A stretch of DNA of 64,000 nt. Origin: Datnioides undecimradiatus. Its lineage: Eukaryota; Chordata; Actinopteri; Lobotiformes; Datnioididae. Of the stretch, positions 24,055 through 33,780 are shown piece after piece. Positions within the stretch are counted from its first letter, which is position 1. Each line of letters begins with the position of its first letter. The stretch spans positions 200,133 through 264,132 of the forward strand of contig WARS01003208.1 in the NCBI GenBank assembly GCA_008933995.1. The letters are read 5' to 3'. The notes under the pieces were generated by a model. It had not been told where the DNA came from. It did no database searches and was given only the letters and a program-made list of their open reading frames with translations. Both the position numbers and the translations under genes were made by a program.

Positions 24055-24215
24055 ATTCATACAGCCATGGAACAGCCAGCAGAATTAATTCAAGGTTCAA
24101 TGTGTTGCCCAAGGACATTTCGGCATGCAGCCCAAAAGAGCAGGGAATCAACCTACCAATTTTCAGATTAATGGATGACCTTCTCCACCTTCAAGCCACA
24201 GTCACCAGAGTACAG
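24055..24215 (-). repeat. tRNA-derived SINE, second copy, minus orientation
   Basis: The B box GGTTGATTCCC is the complement of 24143-24153, and an A-box-like TGGCTTGAAGGTGG lies at about 24185-24198. The body contains TTGCCCAAGGACATTTCGG, matching the first SINE's TTGCCCAGGGATACTTCAG at 23034. It is more diverged in the A box than the first copy. Confidence 0.7.
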
Positions 24216-24219
24216 CATA

Positions 24220-25335
24220 CTATAATATCAGTATACTACACTGATACTGGCACTCAGCAGTTCCTTTTTTCCTTATGCTTAAATGCCAGTGCTGTTATAA
24301 TGTTTTTTTTTATTTGTTTGATTTTTTTTAATGAAGTAAAATGTAATGGCTGTGCCTTTATTTTTAAGTGTTGGAAGATAATAGGAACAATAAACCAGCA
24401 ATTGGACATTGTTTATTATTTAATTTTCATACATTAAATCCTATAGTGCATACTGCACAAACTGACAGTTCTGTACCTTCTGGGCATACTGAATTGTCAT
24501 GGAAATTTTGTAATAATTTTATTTGTATTCTTTAAGGTTTAAAGTTACGTAGATTTGTTTTCCCAAATATGAGAACAATTGATGTATTTGAATTGCCTAA
24601 AGCCTGTACAAATGGTTTACTTCTCTGTTCATTCACATTGTGGGTAAAAGAGGAACCTAAAAATTAAGGAAATACAAGCAGACATCCTGAGAACCCCAGA
24701 TCACATTCATGAGAGCTCGGGTTTATATTGCTTGTCTAATTCTGTAGATACTTAAGTCTCACTTGTCTCATTGATGTGTAATGAATCTGAAAGCTTCCTT
24801 TGCTTAATTTCATTGGTCGTAAACTCTAACTGAACAGCTCACAAATTTGAAGACAAAAAAAACCCTGTCTTTTTCCTTTTCTTCCTTAATTAAGATAGCA
24901 CAAACCTTGACCTTGACTGGAACAGAGGATGAACAATTGAATTAATTATGGGCATGAACATTTGGTGAAAATAAGTGTAAAACATATGGAGCTGGCTTCA
25001 GGACACTGGTGGAAGGGCTATAAGTGAGGCCACACTCAATTAGGAGTTGCGGGTGGTGGTTAGATAAATAATACACTTTGACAGATGTGCCTTAGTCCTA
25101 GTCCCTAATTTTTGGGAATTTTTTTTTAATTTTATTTTTTGTCTGGTGCTAATTACATTATTTTACCCAACATTTTTCCATTCAGGACTGTGGTCCCAAG
25201 CAATGTATCTTATCCAACTGATTCAGCCAGTTTGCCAATAAAGATGCTTTGGATATTTCTAAACCCGAAAATCATTTTTAAGATTTCATTTTTAATTTTT
25301 TAAATTGGGTCCATCTCCTTGAGTTCCTCCATGTG
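24220..25335. other. AT-rich intergenic sequence, possible regulatory block
   Basis: No coding signal. The part from about 24740 to 25060 is non-repetitive, with ATTGAATTAATTATGGGC and CACTCAATTAGGAG homeobox-type sites, and could be a conserved noncoding element. The rest is A/T runs. Confidence 0.35.
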
Positions 25336-25339
25336 GCAC

Positions 25340-25970
25340 AAATTGTGACATTATGGGGGGACCAATGGACCCAGCAGTCAAAGATTTTGATAACAAGTTC
25401 TATGACTTATGCAACGGACTTGTTTATCTTTACGGAGAAGGTTCCCTATTTGATAGAGGTTTAAAGGCAGCTCTCTGAGTGACAAAGTGGAAGATGGCTG
25501 CTGAACTGTGTTGGAGAGGCATCAGCTCTGCTAACAGCCTGCCTTCTAGTTCTCTTAGCATCACATCGGCAAGCCAGCCGGCCAAAATCTGCTTTACTCT
25601 ATTTTTCTCCACAATGATGCACACAAATTTATTAAGAACTCATACTGTAAACAGTATGAATTTGGTGGATGCATTCACAGAAAATTCTCCCCTCTCTAAG
25701 ACAGACTGGTACAGTCCAAGCATCTGAATGTCTGAATCGGAATTGTGTTTCCTAGTGTTTCATGTCTTTCAGGTCTTCCATTACCTTCTCTCCTGTGTTT
25801 TCCTGTGTGATTACCTGACCCCAGCCTAATGTATTGCGCCTGTGTCTCATTATCTCCCCATACCTCAGGTACATAATAGGTTAGTTCAAGTTGAGTCATC
25901 AAAGAAGCCTGGCTTGCTCTGATGTCATAAACAAATGTCTAATTTATTGGCATCTCACCCTGTACACCTC
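25340..25970. mobile_element. Possible LTR-element scraps (fossil)
   Basis: A C/T-rich segment at 25730-25875 with CTGTGTCTCATTATCTCCCC resembles the U3 part of fish Gypsy LTRs. A shared block near 25915 (GCTCTGATGTCATAAACAAATG-like) recurs at about 30148. No pol motif is present. Broken and old; the class is uncertain. Confidence 0.3.
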
Positions 25971-25984
25971 TGACTTTCAGTATA

Positions 25985-26974
25985 ACACCCGCAGAAGGTT
26001 TCGGATGACTCTGCAGTGGTGGGATGTATCAGGGATGGGCTGGAATCGGAGTACAGGCAGGTGGTGGACAACTTTGTGGAGTGGTGTGGCAGGAATCATC
26101 TTCTCCTGAATGTAACCAAGACCAAGGAACTGGTGGTTGACTTCAGGAGGACAGGGACCAAAGTTGAGCCTGTTAAGATCAGGGGGGAGGAGGTTGAAGC
26201 AGTGGAGCACTACAGGTACCCGGGTGTTCACCTGAACAGCAGGCTGGACTGGAGCACCAACACTGATGCTGTGTACAGGAAGGGGATGAGCAGACTCTAC
26301 TTCCTGAGGAAGCTCAGATACTTCAGTGTCTGCAGCAGGATGTTGGAGGTCTTCTACCAGTCTGTGGTAGCCAGTGCACTCTACTTTGCTGTGGTCTGCT
26401 GGGGGAACAGCATCAGTGCTAGGGACGCCAGCAGGATCAACAAACTGATCCGCAAGACTGGACAGGTTGTTGGACACAATCTGGAGGCGTTTGAGTCAGT
26501 GAGGAACAGGAGGTCACTGAACAAATTGCTCTCCATCCTGGATAATCCATCCCACCCCCTCCATGACACAATACAGAGACAGCGGAGCTCTTCCTCAAAC
26601 AGACTAATTCAGCTCCGCTGTCACAAACAACGGTTCAATGAGTCTTTTCTCCCATTTGCAATTAGACTTTACAATAGCTCACCACTGTGTGACAGATGAG
26701 GCACTCTTTGTCCACCCTCATCTGTTTACTCTAGTTCTCTTAAACATCGCTCGATTTTGCACATCTGTTCTTCTCACACTTATTTATGTAAATTTGTAAA
26801 TATTTTAGTTCTATATTCTATATTCTATTTTTATCTTATTCAGTTTTTATCTTTTGTACTTTTTATGCTATCTCTGTTATGTTATTACTGTTGGTGCTGC
26901 TGTAATAACAAAATTTCCCTCAGGGGATTAATAAAGTACTTCTATTCTATTCTATTCTATTCTATTCTATTCTA
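25985..26974 (+). repeat. L2-clade LINE, 5'-truncated 3' end with ATTCT tail
   Basis: The copy begins inside the reverse transcriptase at an SDDSAVVG catalytic block (about 26000) and stays open to the stop at 26699, giving 227 codons. It includes NVTKTKELVVDFRR, the PGVHLNSRLDWS block and the C-terminal FNESFLPFAIRLYN. The 3' UTR ends GGATTAATAAAGTACT followed by six to seven ATTCT units (26941-26974), the microsatellite end expected for this clade. The long intact frame suggests a fairly young insertion. It cannot move by itself because the endonuclease and most of the RT are missing. Confidence 0.88.
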
Positions 26975-27139
26975 ACTCCCACAAGATTGAGGCGGCTGCA
27001 GATTTGAGAGCCAGGCACAACAGTTGTTCTCCACAAAATGCAAACCCCAGGGCATGATGGGAAACACCTGGCTGCTGTCTAACTAGACAGCTGTTTGACT
27101 CTTGCTTTGTATCTGAAACAAAATGTTTTGTAGGAATTA
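26975..27139. other. Spacer between the L2 tail and the Tc1 element
   Basis: A short stretch with a CCCAGGGCATGATGGGAAAC block of repeat-like look. No gene. Confidence 0.4.
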
Positions 27140-28351
27140 CACTACTCACAATAAGTTAGGGATATTGTTATTTACATGAGTGCTTTTCCTATTTGGTCTG
27201 AATTTTAATGAAATAAGTAAAAGTTCCCTTTGATATTACTAATAATGAATGAGAAGAAACACCATTTTCATTAGTTTAATATTTATTACCCCCAAAATTT
27301 AGACAATAACAAGGATAGCCCCAAATAACAAAAATTGACAATGTCAGTAGTGGGTGTTTCCACCATTTGCCGCAATGACAGCTTGACAGTGACGTCTCAT
27401 GCTCCTCACTAGCCTCATGATGTTGTTCTGAGGCAATGCGTTCCACTCTTCCACAGTGCTACACGCAGTTCTGCCAGGTCACGTGGGGGTGGGGTACGAT
27501 CATCCAGTCTCTGCTTCAGCTGGTCCCAGATGTGCTCTATGGGGTTCAGGTCAGGGGACATTGCTGGCCATACCATATGAGGCACTCCGACTTCCTGAAG
27601 TCGAGCTGTGACAATTCTGGCACAATGTGGTGGAGCATTATCATCCATGAACAGAAAGTTGGGGGTGTGCTGGCGGAATTGGGGGATGATGATGGGTTCT
27701 ATGATGTCTCTGAGGTAAGAACGTGCAGTGACTGAGCCATCTACAATAACCAAATCTGTTTGGCGCTGACTGGTGATGCCTGCCCAGACTGTTGCACCTC
27801 CTCCACCAAAGCGAACCCCGGGGACCATGTTGACCTCGGTGTATCGCTCACCTCGCCTTCTCCAGCAACGCTGACGACCATCATTTCTGTGCAAGGTGAC
27901 CCGACACTCATCAGTGAACAGGACGGTAGACCACTGCTGCATTGTCCAGGTCACATGGTCTTGTGCCCACTGCAAACGTTCACGGTGGTGTCTGGTGTCA
28001 GTGGAGTCACCTGCAACGGTCGTCTGGCATTCAAGCCAAAGCGGTGGACTCGGTTGCGAATGGTTTGTCTGGAAACCCTAGTACCCCTCACATCTCAAAA
28101 ACGGGCCTGCAGCTGTGTGGCAGTTGCATAACGATGTCTGAGTGCATAGGTCCTTAGGTACTGGTCATCGTTGCGGTCTGTCCCTCGTGGGGCTCCACTC
28201 CTGGGTCTGTCACGAACTCTGCCAGTAGTTCTGTGTCTATCACCCCAATACAATTGCCTCCCTATCCCAAAAATCTCTGAAGTGAAACAAACAATGTATG
28301 TATGACATCCACTGAGTCTTTCACAATATCCCTAACTTATTGTGAGTAGTG
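27140..28351 (-). mobile_element. Full-length Tc1-like DNA transposon, well preserved
   Basis: Inverted ends are CACTACTCACAATAAGTTAG at 27140 and its exact complement ending at 28351. Both are flanked by TA (27138-27139 and 28352-28353), the duplicated target. The inverted repeat matches over about 28 bases without mismatch. At 1212 bp, with one transposase gene on the minus strand, the element is structurally complete and comparatively young. Confidence 0.96.
27415..28210 (-). pseudogene. Tc1-like transposase with intact DDE core
   Basis: The catalytic core reads openly at 27415-27975. It has [11 protein letters not shown] (first Asp), [14 protein letters not shown] (second Asp) and [15 protein letters not shown] (third acidic residue), plus the [10 protein letters not shown] glycine block. 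The N-terminal helix-turn-helix part (TATQLQARF, then [20 protein letters not shown]) lies upstream on the minus strand (about 28000-28150). It carries one stop codon and a frame change before the core, so the copy is disabled but only lightly damaged. Confidence 0.9.
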
Positions 28352-28559
28352 TATTTAAATACTCTAGATTGTAAGTTATTATTCTTATGTTGTACAGGTT
28401 TAATCTCTTAAAAAGCATATCCTTCCTATTATTACGATTGCTAATGGCAATAATGTTTATTTATATAGCACTCAAAACAAGCAATTACAAAAGACAGACA
28501 AACGTAAACAAAACCAAACCACACACATTTCTACATAGTACTATAATTAGGCATACGTT

Positions 28560-28900
28560 TATCACCCAGAGAAATTGAATTTAATCCACGAGTTCATGAT
28601 ATCTAACTGAAGTGACAGAGAACCCTGGCTATTGAAGAACAGTTGTTTGGAGTCTCACCATATCTTTGACTAAAAGAAACCTATGATGCCATTATTGTTG
28701 CTTTTCCTTCTCATAAGGAGTCTTTGTATGTAGTATGTAGTATGTAGTGAAAATGTTTCGACTGCTGATTCAGTCCCTCTGTTTCTTTGGTTTAGGGTGG
28801 TATGATTTTTAATTGACAATGAACTGGTCTGCACATCAAGGTGTATTATTAAGAACATTATAAATCTTGTTATACATCAATCAAACAAGTCTGTTTGGTA
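28560..28900 (+). repeat. Repeat pair, copy 1, with about 195 extra bases
   Basis: The segments CAGAGAAATT...GACAGAGAACCCTGGCT (about 28567-28630) and TCAAGGTGTATTATTAAGAA (about 28838) match, in order, a contiguous block at 30256-30378. Here they are separated by about 195 bases that copy 2 lacks. The two copies flank a Gypsy pol fossil and could be parts of its repeats or of an older element. Broken. Confidence 0.45.
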
Positions 28901-28989
28901 ACCTACTACTACTACATATGATTTTGCATCAACTTCAGGTATTTGAATTCAATATCACAATCTGACTCACATCCACAGCAATTCAGGCA

Positions 28990-29470
28990 GCTGACCACCT
29001 TCTGGACACCAGGGGATTGTTCCAATTTACAGTCATTTCCTTTGGACTGCTTGGGGCCCCAGCAACATTTCAGAGACTAATGGATCAGGTGTAATGTCTC
29101 AGATTTTGCAGCAGCTTATTTGGATGACGTTGTCGTTCACAGTAATACTTGGGAGGAGCACCTCAAACAAATGGAGAGGGTGCTGGAGAGTCTTCAGGCT
29201 GCCGGGCTGACTATTAATCCATCTATATGTGCCTTTGCAAAGGCTGAAACAGAGTACCTGGGGTTTGTCATTGGAAATGGTATGATGAAATGGTATAAGG
29301 AAACAACTTGGCAAACAACATGGCAGGATTCCATCATTGGTTCATTCCCCATTTCTCTGCCAGGGCAGCTCTTCTCACTGATTTAACTGGCTCCAGGAGT
29401 CCCAACCAAGTTCAGTGGACAGCAGAGGCAGAGGAGACCTTTCACAATAATCAACAGTCACTCAGTAAGA
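28990..29470 (+). mobile_element. Ty3/Gypsy reverse transcriptase fossil
   Basis: Plus-strand pieces include the FGLLGAPATFQRLMDQ-type block (about 29043-29090), a YLDDVVVHS catalytic block (29115-29142), a LQAAGLTINPSICAFAKAETEYLGF segment split here only for description, and the connection segment (about 29308-29460). The order is that of Ty3/Gypsy RT. RNase H and integrase are not visible. The copy is broken in several places and looks old. Confidence 0.8.
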
Positions 29471-30250
29471 AGCCAAAGGCTTTCTCTTTTCCAGCTCTAC
29501 AAGCTCGTTGCCCAAGCAATCAACCAAGCTCTTGCAGAGTATCCACTCTTTCAGGGCTACACTCCTGCTGCACTTGCCTGCTGGTAGGACCAAAAAAGCC
29601 TGTCCCTGCCAAATTCCTCATCCTTAAAGGCCACAGTTTTTTCTTATCTTCCCCTTCTTCTACCATTTCTAATGTTAGATCTGCCCATTCTGCCTTGCCC
29701 TCTATCTGCAGTTCCCACCCCTTTAACCTGCTTCCGCTGCTTGTGGCCTTCTATCCTGTGTGTGTGTGTGTGTGTGTGTGTGCTTTGTATGCTTGACTGT
29801 TTACAGGTGTGCTGGAGTTGGAGCAGGGCCTCACCAAATGGATCCTGCTCAATCATCAGTTCCTGTATAAATGGCCAGCATCTCCACAGCCACACTGCCA
29901 GACTGTAGCTGAACATTGCACCCTATCCCTGAGGACCTGTCCTGTCCTGCCACTTTGTCTGCCTGCAAACTCTGCCATAGTTCCTGCTCGTCAGCTCTCA
30001 GCCTTCAAGCCTACTCTGTGCTACTACCAGGCCAGTGATTAGGCTTGTTTGAGATGAGGCAGGCCTGTGCAGAATCGATCACCGGCAATCGCTGCACAAT
30101 GCATGCTGGTTAGATTTCTGTCTGACTTGAGCCCGACTTGCTCTGACATCATAAACAAATGGACAACAAAGTGGGATCAAGATCAAGGCGCCCGCAGGTT
30201 TTACAGCCAGGTGCTGCAGTTGCTCTCCCCTGACTTCAAAACCCAAAACG
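29470..30250 (+). mobile_element. C/T-rich sequence following the Gypsy fossil, possible LTR remains
   Basis: A long pyrimidine-rich tract with a GTGTGT microsatellite (29758-29781) and a TATAAATGG box near 29866 is consistent with a decayed LTR or 3' region. Low-complexity open frames here are not convincing genes. Class uncertain, broken. Confidence 0.3.
29757..29782. repeat. (GT)n microsatellite
   Basis: Twelve uninterrupted GT units lie within the pyrimidine-rich tract. Confidence 0.95.
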
Positions 30251-30400
30251 TTGATCAGCCAGAGAAATTCTTAATATATAACTGTTGTGAAGGTGTGAAG
30301 GGACAGAGAGCCCTGGCTGTACTGCAGGTCAAGGTGTATCATAAAGAACATTATAAATGTCATCATACATCTATGGTGTAGACAGATCTGACAGGATGTA
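30250..30400 (+). repeat. Repeat pair, copy 2
   Basis: This block matches the two separated parts of the repeat at 28560-28900 in the same orientation, without the extra 195 bases. It lies about 1.7 kb downstream. Confidence 0.45.
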
Positions 30401-30787
30401 AAACACCCCTGAGACTTCCTGCAGCCTGTTTTCTGTGAAAGCTGCTGAAAATTGTCCAACTCAACTGCAGCTTGTTGTTGTGGCCCCCTGCTGCTGCTGC
30501 GTCCACTTTCCAGGCAAGGCGCAATTCATCTCGAACAAGCCTATTTAATAAACCCACATTGTTTGCAACTGAAACTGCCTCTATGTTTCCACTGGGTTAA
30601 CTGTCTCCTTACATCTTATCCGTTAAAGCAAAATTGAATGAGTCTCATTCTGCACTTCCCAGTAGGATTGTAAGCAGGGAAAACATCACTGCATTTCTTG
30701 AAGTGACAAATACCTGGTAAAACAGATTTACATATCTGTTGTTTTCATGTATCTTTCAGCATTTACCATTTCATATTTTTTCTTAAA

Positions 30788-31421
30788 GGGGATATATTAT
30801 GACAGCTGAAAGCTGTTTTAAACAGGTCCTGGATGTCTCAAAAACAAGCTTTTGAAATTTTTTGCAAAAAAAAAATAAATTGAAATTCAACCTCTGAGGA
30901 GGGTCTGCAGTCTCCCATTCTCTACCTTCATTATCTATGCGGAGTTCTGAGTGGGTGGGGAGGCTATGATAATGAGGCGCTGTGCTGATTGGCTGCCTGA
31001 ATGATGTATGGAGGGGGAGGGTGCAGAGCGGTGCAGGACCAGTATGGCCAGCCCTCCCAATGAACAGCCTATGGCTATACACTATGACCCCAAATAGCGG
31101 GAGGAAACGGTTGAAAATTTTTTTAAAAACGACATCGCAACACACCATTAGCTTACCGGTGGAAACAGCGAATTTCCCCTAGCGTGATGAATGCCCCCTC
31201 TCAGCAGTTTCACTCAGAGGAGGACAGCCTATGTAAATCACTCTTGTCATTGCGTAACAACAGGAGCTGAATCTGAATGGTCTGTAGAAGCCCCATTTTA
31301 CTAGTGGGTGGGCTGTAGAGATGATGTCAGCCTTCCTCATTCTCTGAGTTGGGAGGCTGAGGGGGGATTAGTTTAAATATGTATAGCCAAGAAAAAAACG
31401 TGTTTTTCTTAATGTGTCCCC
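30788..31421 (-). mobile_element. THAP-family TTAA element (Kolobok-like), internally deleted copy
   Basis: The ends are GGGGATATATTATG at 30788 and the complement of GGGGACACATT ending at 31421. Each is bordered by TTAA or TTAAA (30783-30787 and 31422-31426). The body is a diverged copy of the element at 50305-51002, in opposite orientation. It lacks the short segment that codes for the THAP-like finger there. TTAA targets combined with THAP proteins are a hallmark of the Kolobok superfamily. The assignment is inference from these two traits. Confidence 0.7.
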
Positions 31422-31426
31422 TTAAA

Positions 31427-33412
31427 CATGTATGTATTAGCTCTAATGAGAAATGTCATTCTGAAGTACGTGAAGAGTATTTTCCACTAATATCGCAATT
31501 CCTTTTCACAAAGACACCCAAATTAATCTTGCCTGGACTGGTCAGTTTTGGACACCTTGTTATTAGCGCAGAATGCAGGAGGTGCTGAGAATTTTTTCCT
31601 CCTTCATTTCATGAATGTGTCAACTGCCAATTTGTGTCACATCTCATCTCCGAGTTAGGTACTTTGTTTTGTTTTCTGGTGTTCATTTATTGTGTTTCCT
31701 GTTTTACTTTGTTACTCACCTGGGGTTTATTCCATCAAGTTGGATTAATGCAAATCCTGAGAGATCTGTTCCATGACTCTGTCTTATATAATTTCCTGCT
31801 CAGTAACAACGGTAACTTATACTGCTCAACTAGCCTGTTCCATGGCAGGCTAACTGTCAAGCTTATTTTAGCTGTGTATATAAAACAAAATTAATAATAT
31901 ATAAAATATATTATTTCCCACCTAACAAAATAAACCTCACAGCCAACACACCTTGTTCTCCACCAGTGTTTCATAAGGGGAATCTATTCCTATACACAGC
32001 TAAACATGACCATAAAAGCTGGTAAAATAAAATGATGCTGAGCAGATCTTGTAATCTAAAATTGAATATTTTGGTAGAAAATAAAGTAATTCCATTCTGG
32101 GTTTTTTTTAAAATATTTTTGAGACATGTAAGATGTGTTTATTATCAGTATTTTATTATTTAGTATAAAATCTAAGTGTTAAAACATTACATACAAAACA
32201 TTCACATTAGTGATACACCAAGCTAATTTCTTGGAAGAAGTAGAATACCTTATTAATTCTTTTTAAAATTAGTATTTAAACATTAAAAAAACAACAAAAC
32301 ATTAAATTGAATGCAAGAATGTAAAGATTCTGAGTTTCAAAATCACGTGTTACAATGAAAAACACTGCCTGTGAAAGCACATGGTCTCAGACAGAGGTCA
32401 GTATTTGTATGTGCACTATAATACACTGTACATCACACTAAATTGTTTCCTTAGTAGCAACAATGTGAAGCATGTTGTACTGCTATGTGTTGAACTTTGT
32501 TGTATCTTCAGGCCAGTATCCTGCAACCACACAGCTTTTATCACAGCTGAAAAGCTTCTTTATTACCAACAAAGCCAGTCTGTGTTCAAATATCCAAGCA
32601 GAGCCTGATTCAAGGTTGGGGCAGGTGAAACTCAAAGAGAGAATAATTGGTCCTCAGATTGCAATGATATTAATGATACAATTAGAGCAGGTCTTTGGTT
32701 TGCTCAGTGGCAGAAACAGATAGTGATACCGGGGGACTTCACTGGTGTCAGTCTGATCTTTGTGATGGTGTACTGATCCCACAAAAGTGGTAGGCTGGCA
32801 CACACTCTCTCAGGCTTATTTCCCATGGTGCACCCTGCCTTTGAGTGCTGACCTTGGTTGGAGGCTCCCTTGTGGTGAGAGAAGAAATGGAATACATGTT
32901 TGAAAGATCAAAACAATTCCAGCTCACCTGCCTTCACAGACACTGGCACACAGCCCATGTTCATCATAGCAGTTGATCAGCATTGATTAATCCCAGCTCC
33001 AAGACACAGCTTTACACTGTACAAATTGACACAGTTTACTGGCACCTACAAAGACTTACTCCATATTAATAGTTTACTCAGTCTATGTGATTTTTTGATA
33101 AATTCTGGAATAAAATGTCAAAAGAAAAAAGACTCCATCTATTGTGACCAGAGACCAATTTCTCTTTGACCTAACTGATCATTGTAACTAGTTTTTCTTT
33201 TTCTGCTTCATTATGAAAAGAACATGCACATTTATGTAAACAATATAGAAAATGATCAAATTATGCATAGCATAGACAAGTTACCTAAAAAAAGAAAGCC
33301 TATATAATATAGATCCCCATTCCTCCACCAAATAATACAGTGGACATACATTTATCTGTATCTGCAAGCAAGCAAATAACACATAACAGTAATATGGCTG
33401 CTCTCTCTATAT
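31427..33412. other. Gene-poor AT-rich intergenic DNA
   Basis: No gene or element end was recognised. There are a short AT palindrome near 31893-31915 and long A/T-rich runs. The segment 32380-33010 is less AT-rich and non-repetitive and could hold regulatory sequence. Confidence 0.5.
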
Positions 33413-33413
33413 A

Positions 33414-33778
33414 CAGTACTACCCGGAAAATTAGAATATCATGTAAAAGTTGTTTTATTCAGGCAATCCAACATAAAAGGTGAAACCAATACATTTTATA
33501 GACTCATTACATGCAAAGTGAGATATCTCAAGCATTTTTTGTTGTAATTTTGCTGATTATGATTTACAGCTTATTAAAACTTCAAACCCAGAAACTCAGA
33601 AAATTAGAATACTGTGAAAAGTTTCAGTATTGTAGGCTCAAAGTGTCACACACTAATCAGGTAAGTAATCCAAAACACCTGCAAAAGGGTCCTGAGCCTT
33701 TAAAAAGTCACCTTTAAAAGTTGAGTTACAGAAATGCATGCACTTTTTCAGGATATTCTAATTTTCCGAGTAGTACTG
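33414..33778. mobile_element. Tc1/mariner-type MITE
   Basis: The inverted repeats begin CAGTACTAC at 33414 and end with the complement at 33778. One mismatch occurs in about 28 bases, through CGGAAAATTAGAATATC. TA flanks both ends (33412-33413 and 33779-33780). The 365-bp element has no coding capacity and must have been moved by a partner transposase. Confidence 0.93.
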
Positions 33779-33780
33779 TA

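Noticed and set aside
23394-24056. Two adjacent minus-strand frames of 101-116 codons between the SINEs
   Set aside because: No recognisable motifs, no promoter or splice context; probably chance.
22965-24215. Host tRNA genes
   Set aside because: The A and B boxes are degenerate, no cloverleaf with an anticodon stem can be drawn, and the body continues as a shared repeat; they are SINEs.
26016-26699. 227-codon frame as a host gene
   Set aside because: Its motifs and the ATTCT tail show that it is the end of an L2 LINE.
27436-28157. Plus-strand frames over the Tc1 element
   Set aside because: They are shadows of the minus-strand transposase.
31893-31915. Short AT palindrome as a regulatory site
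   Set aside because: Nine-base arms of pure A/T are expected by chance in this composition.
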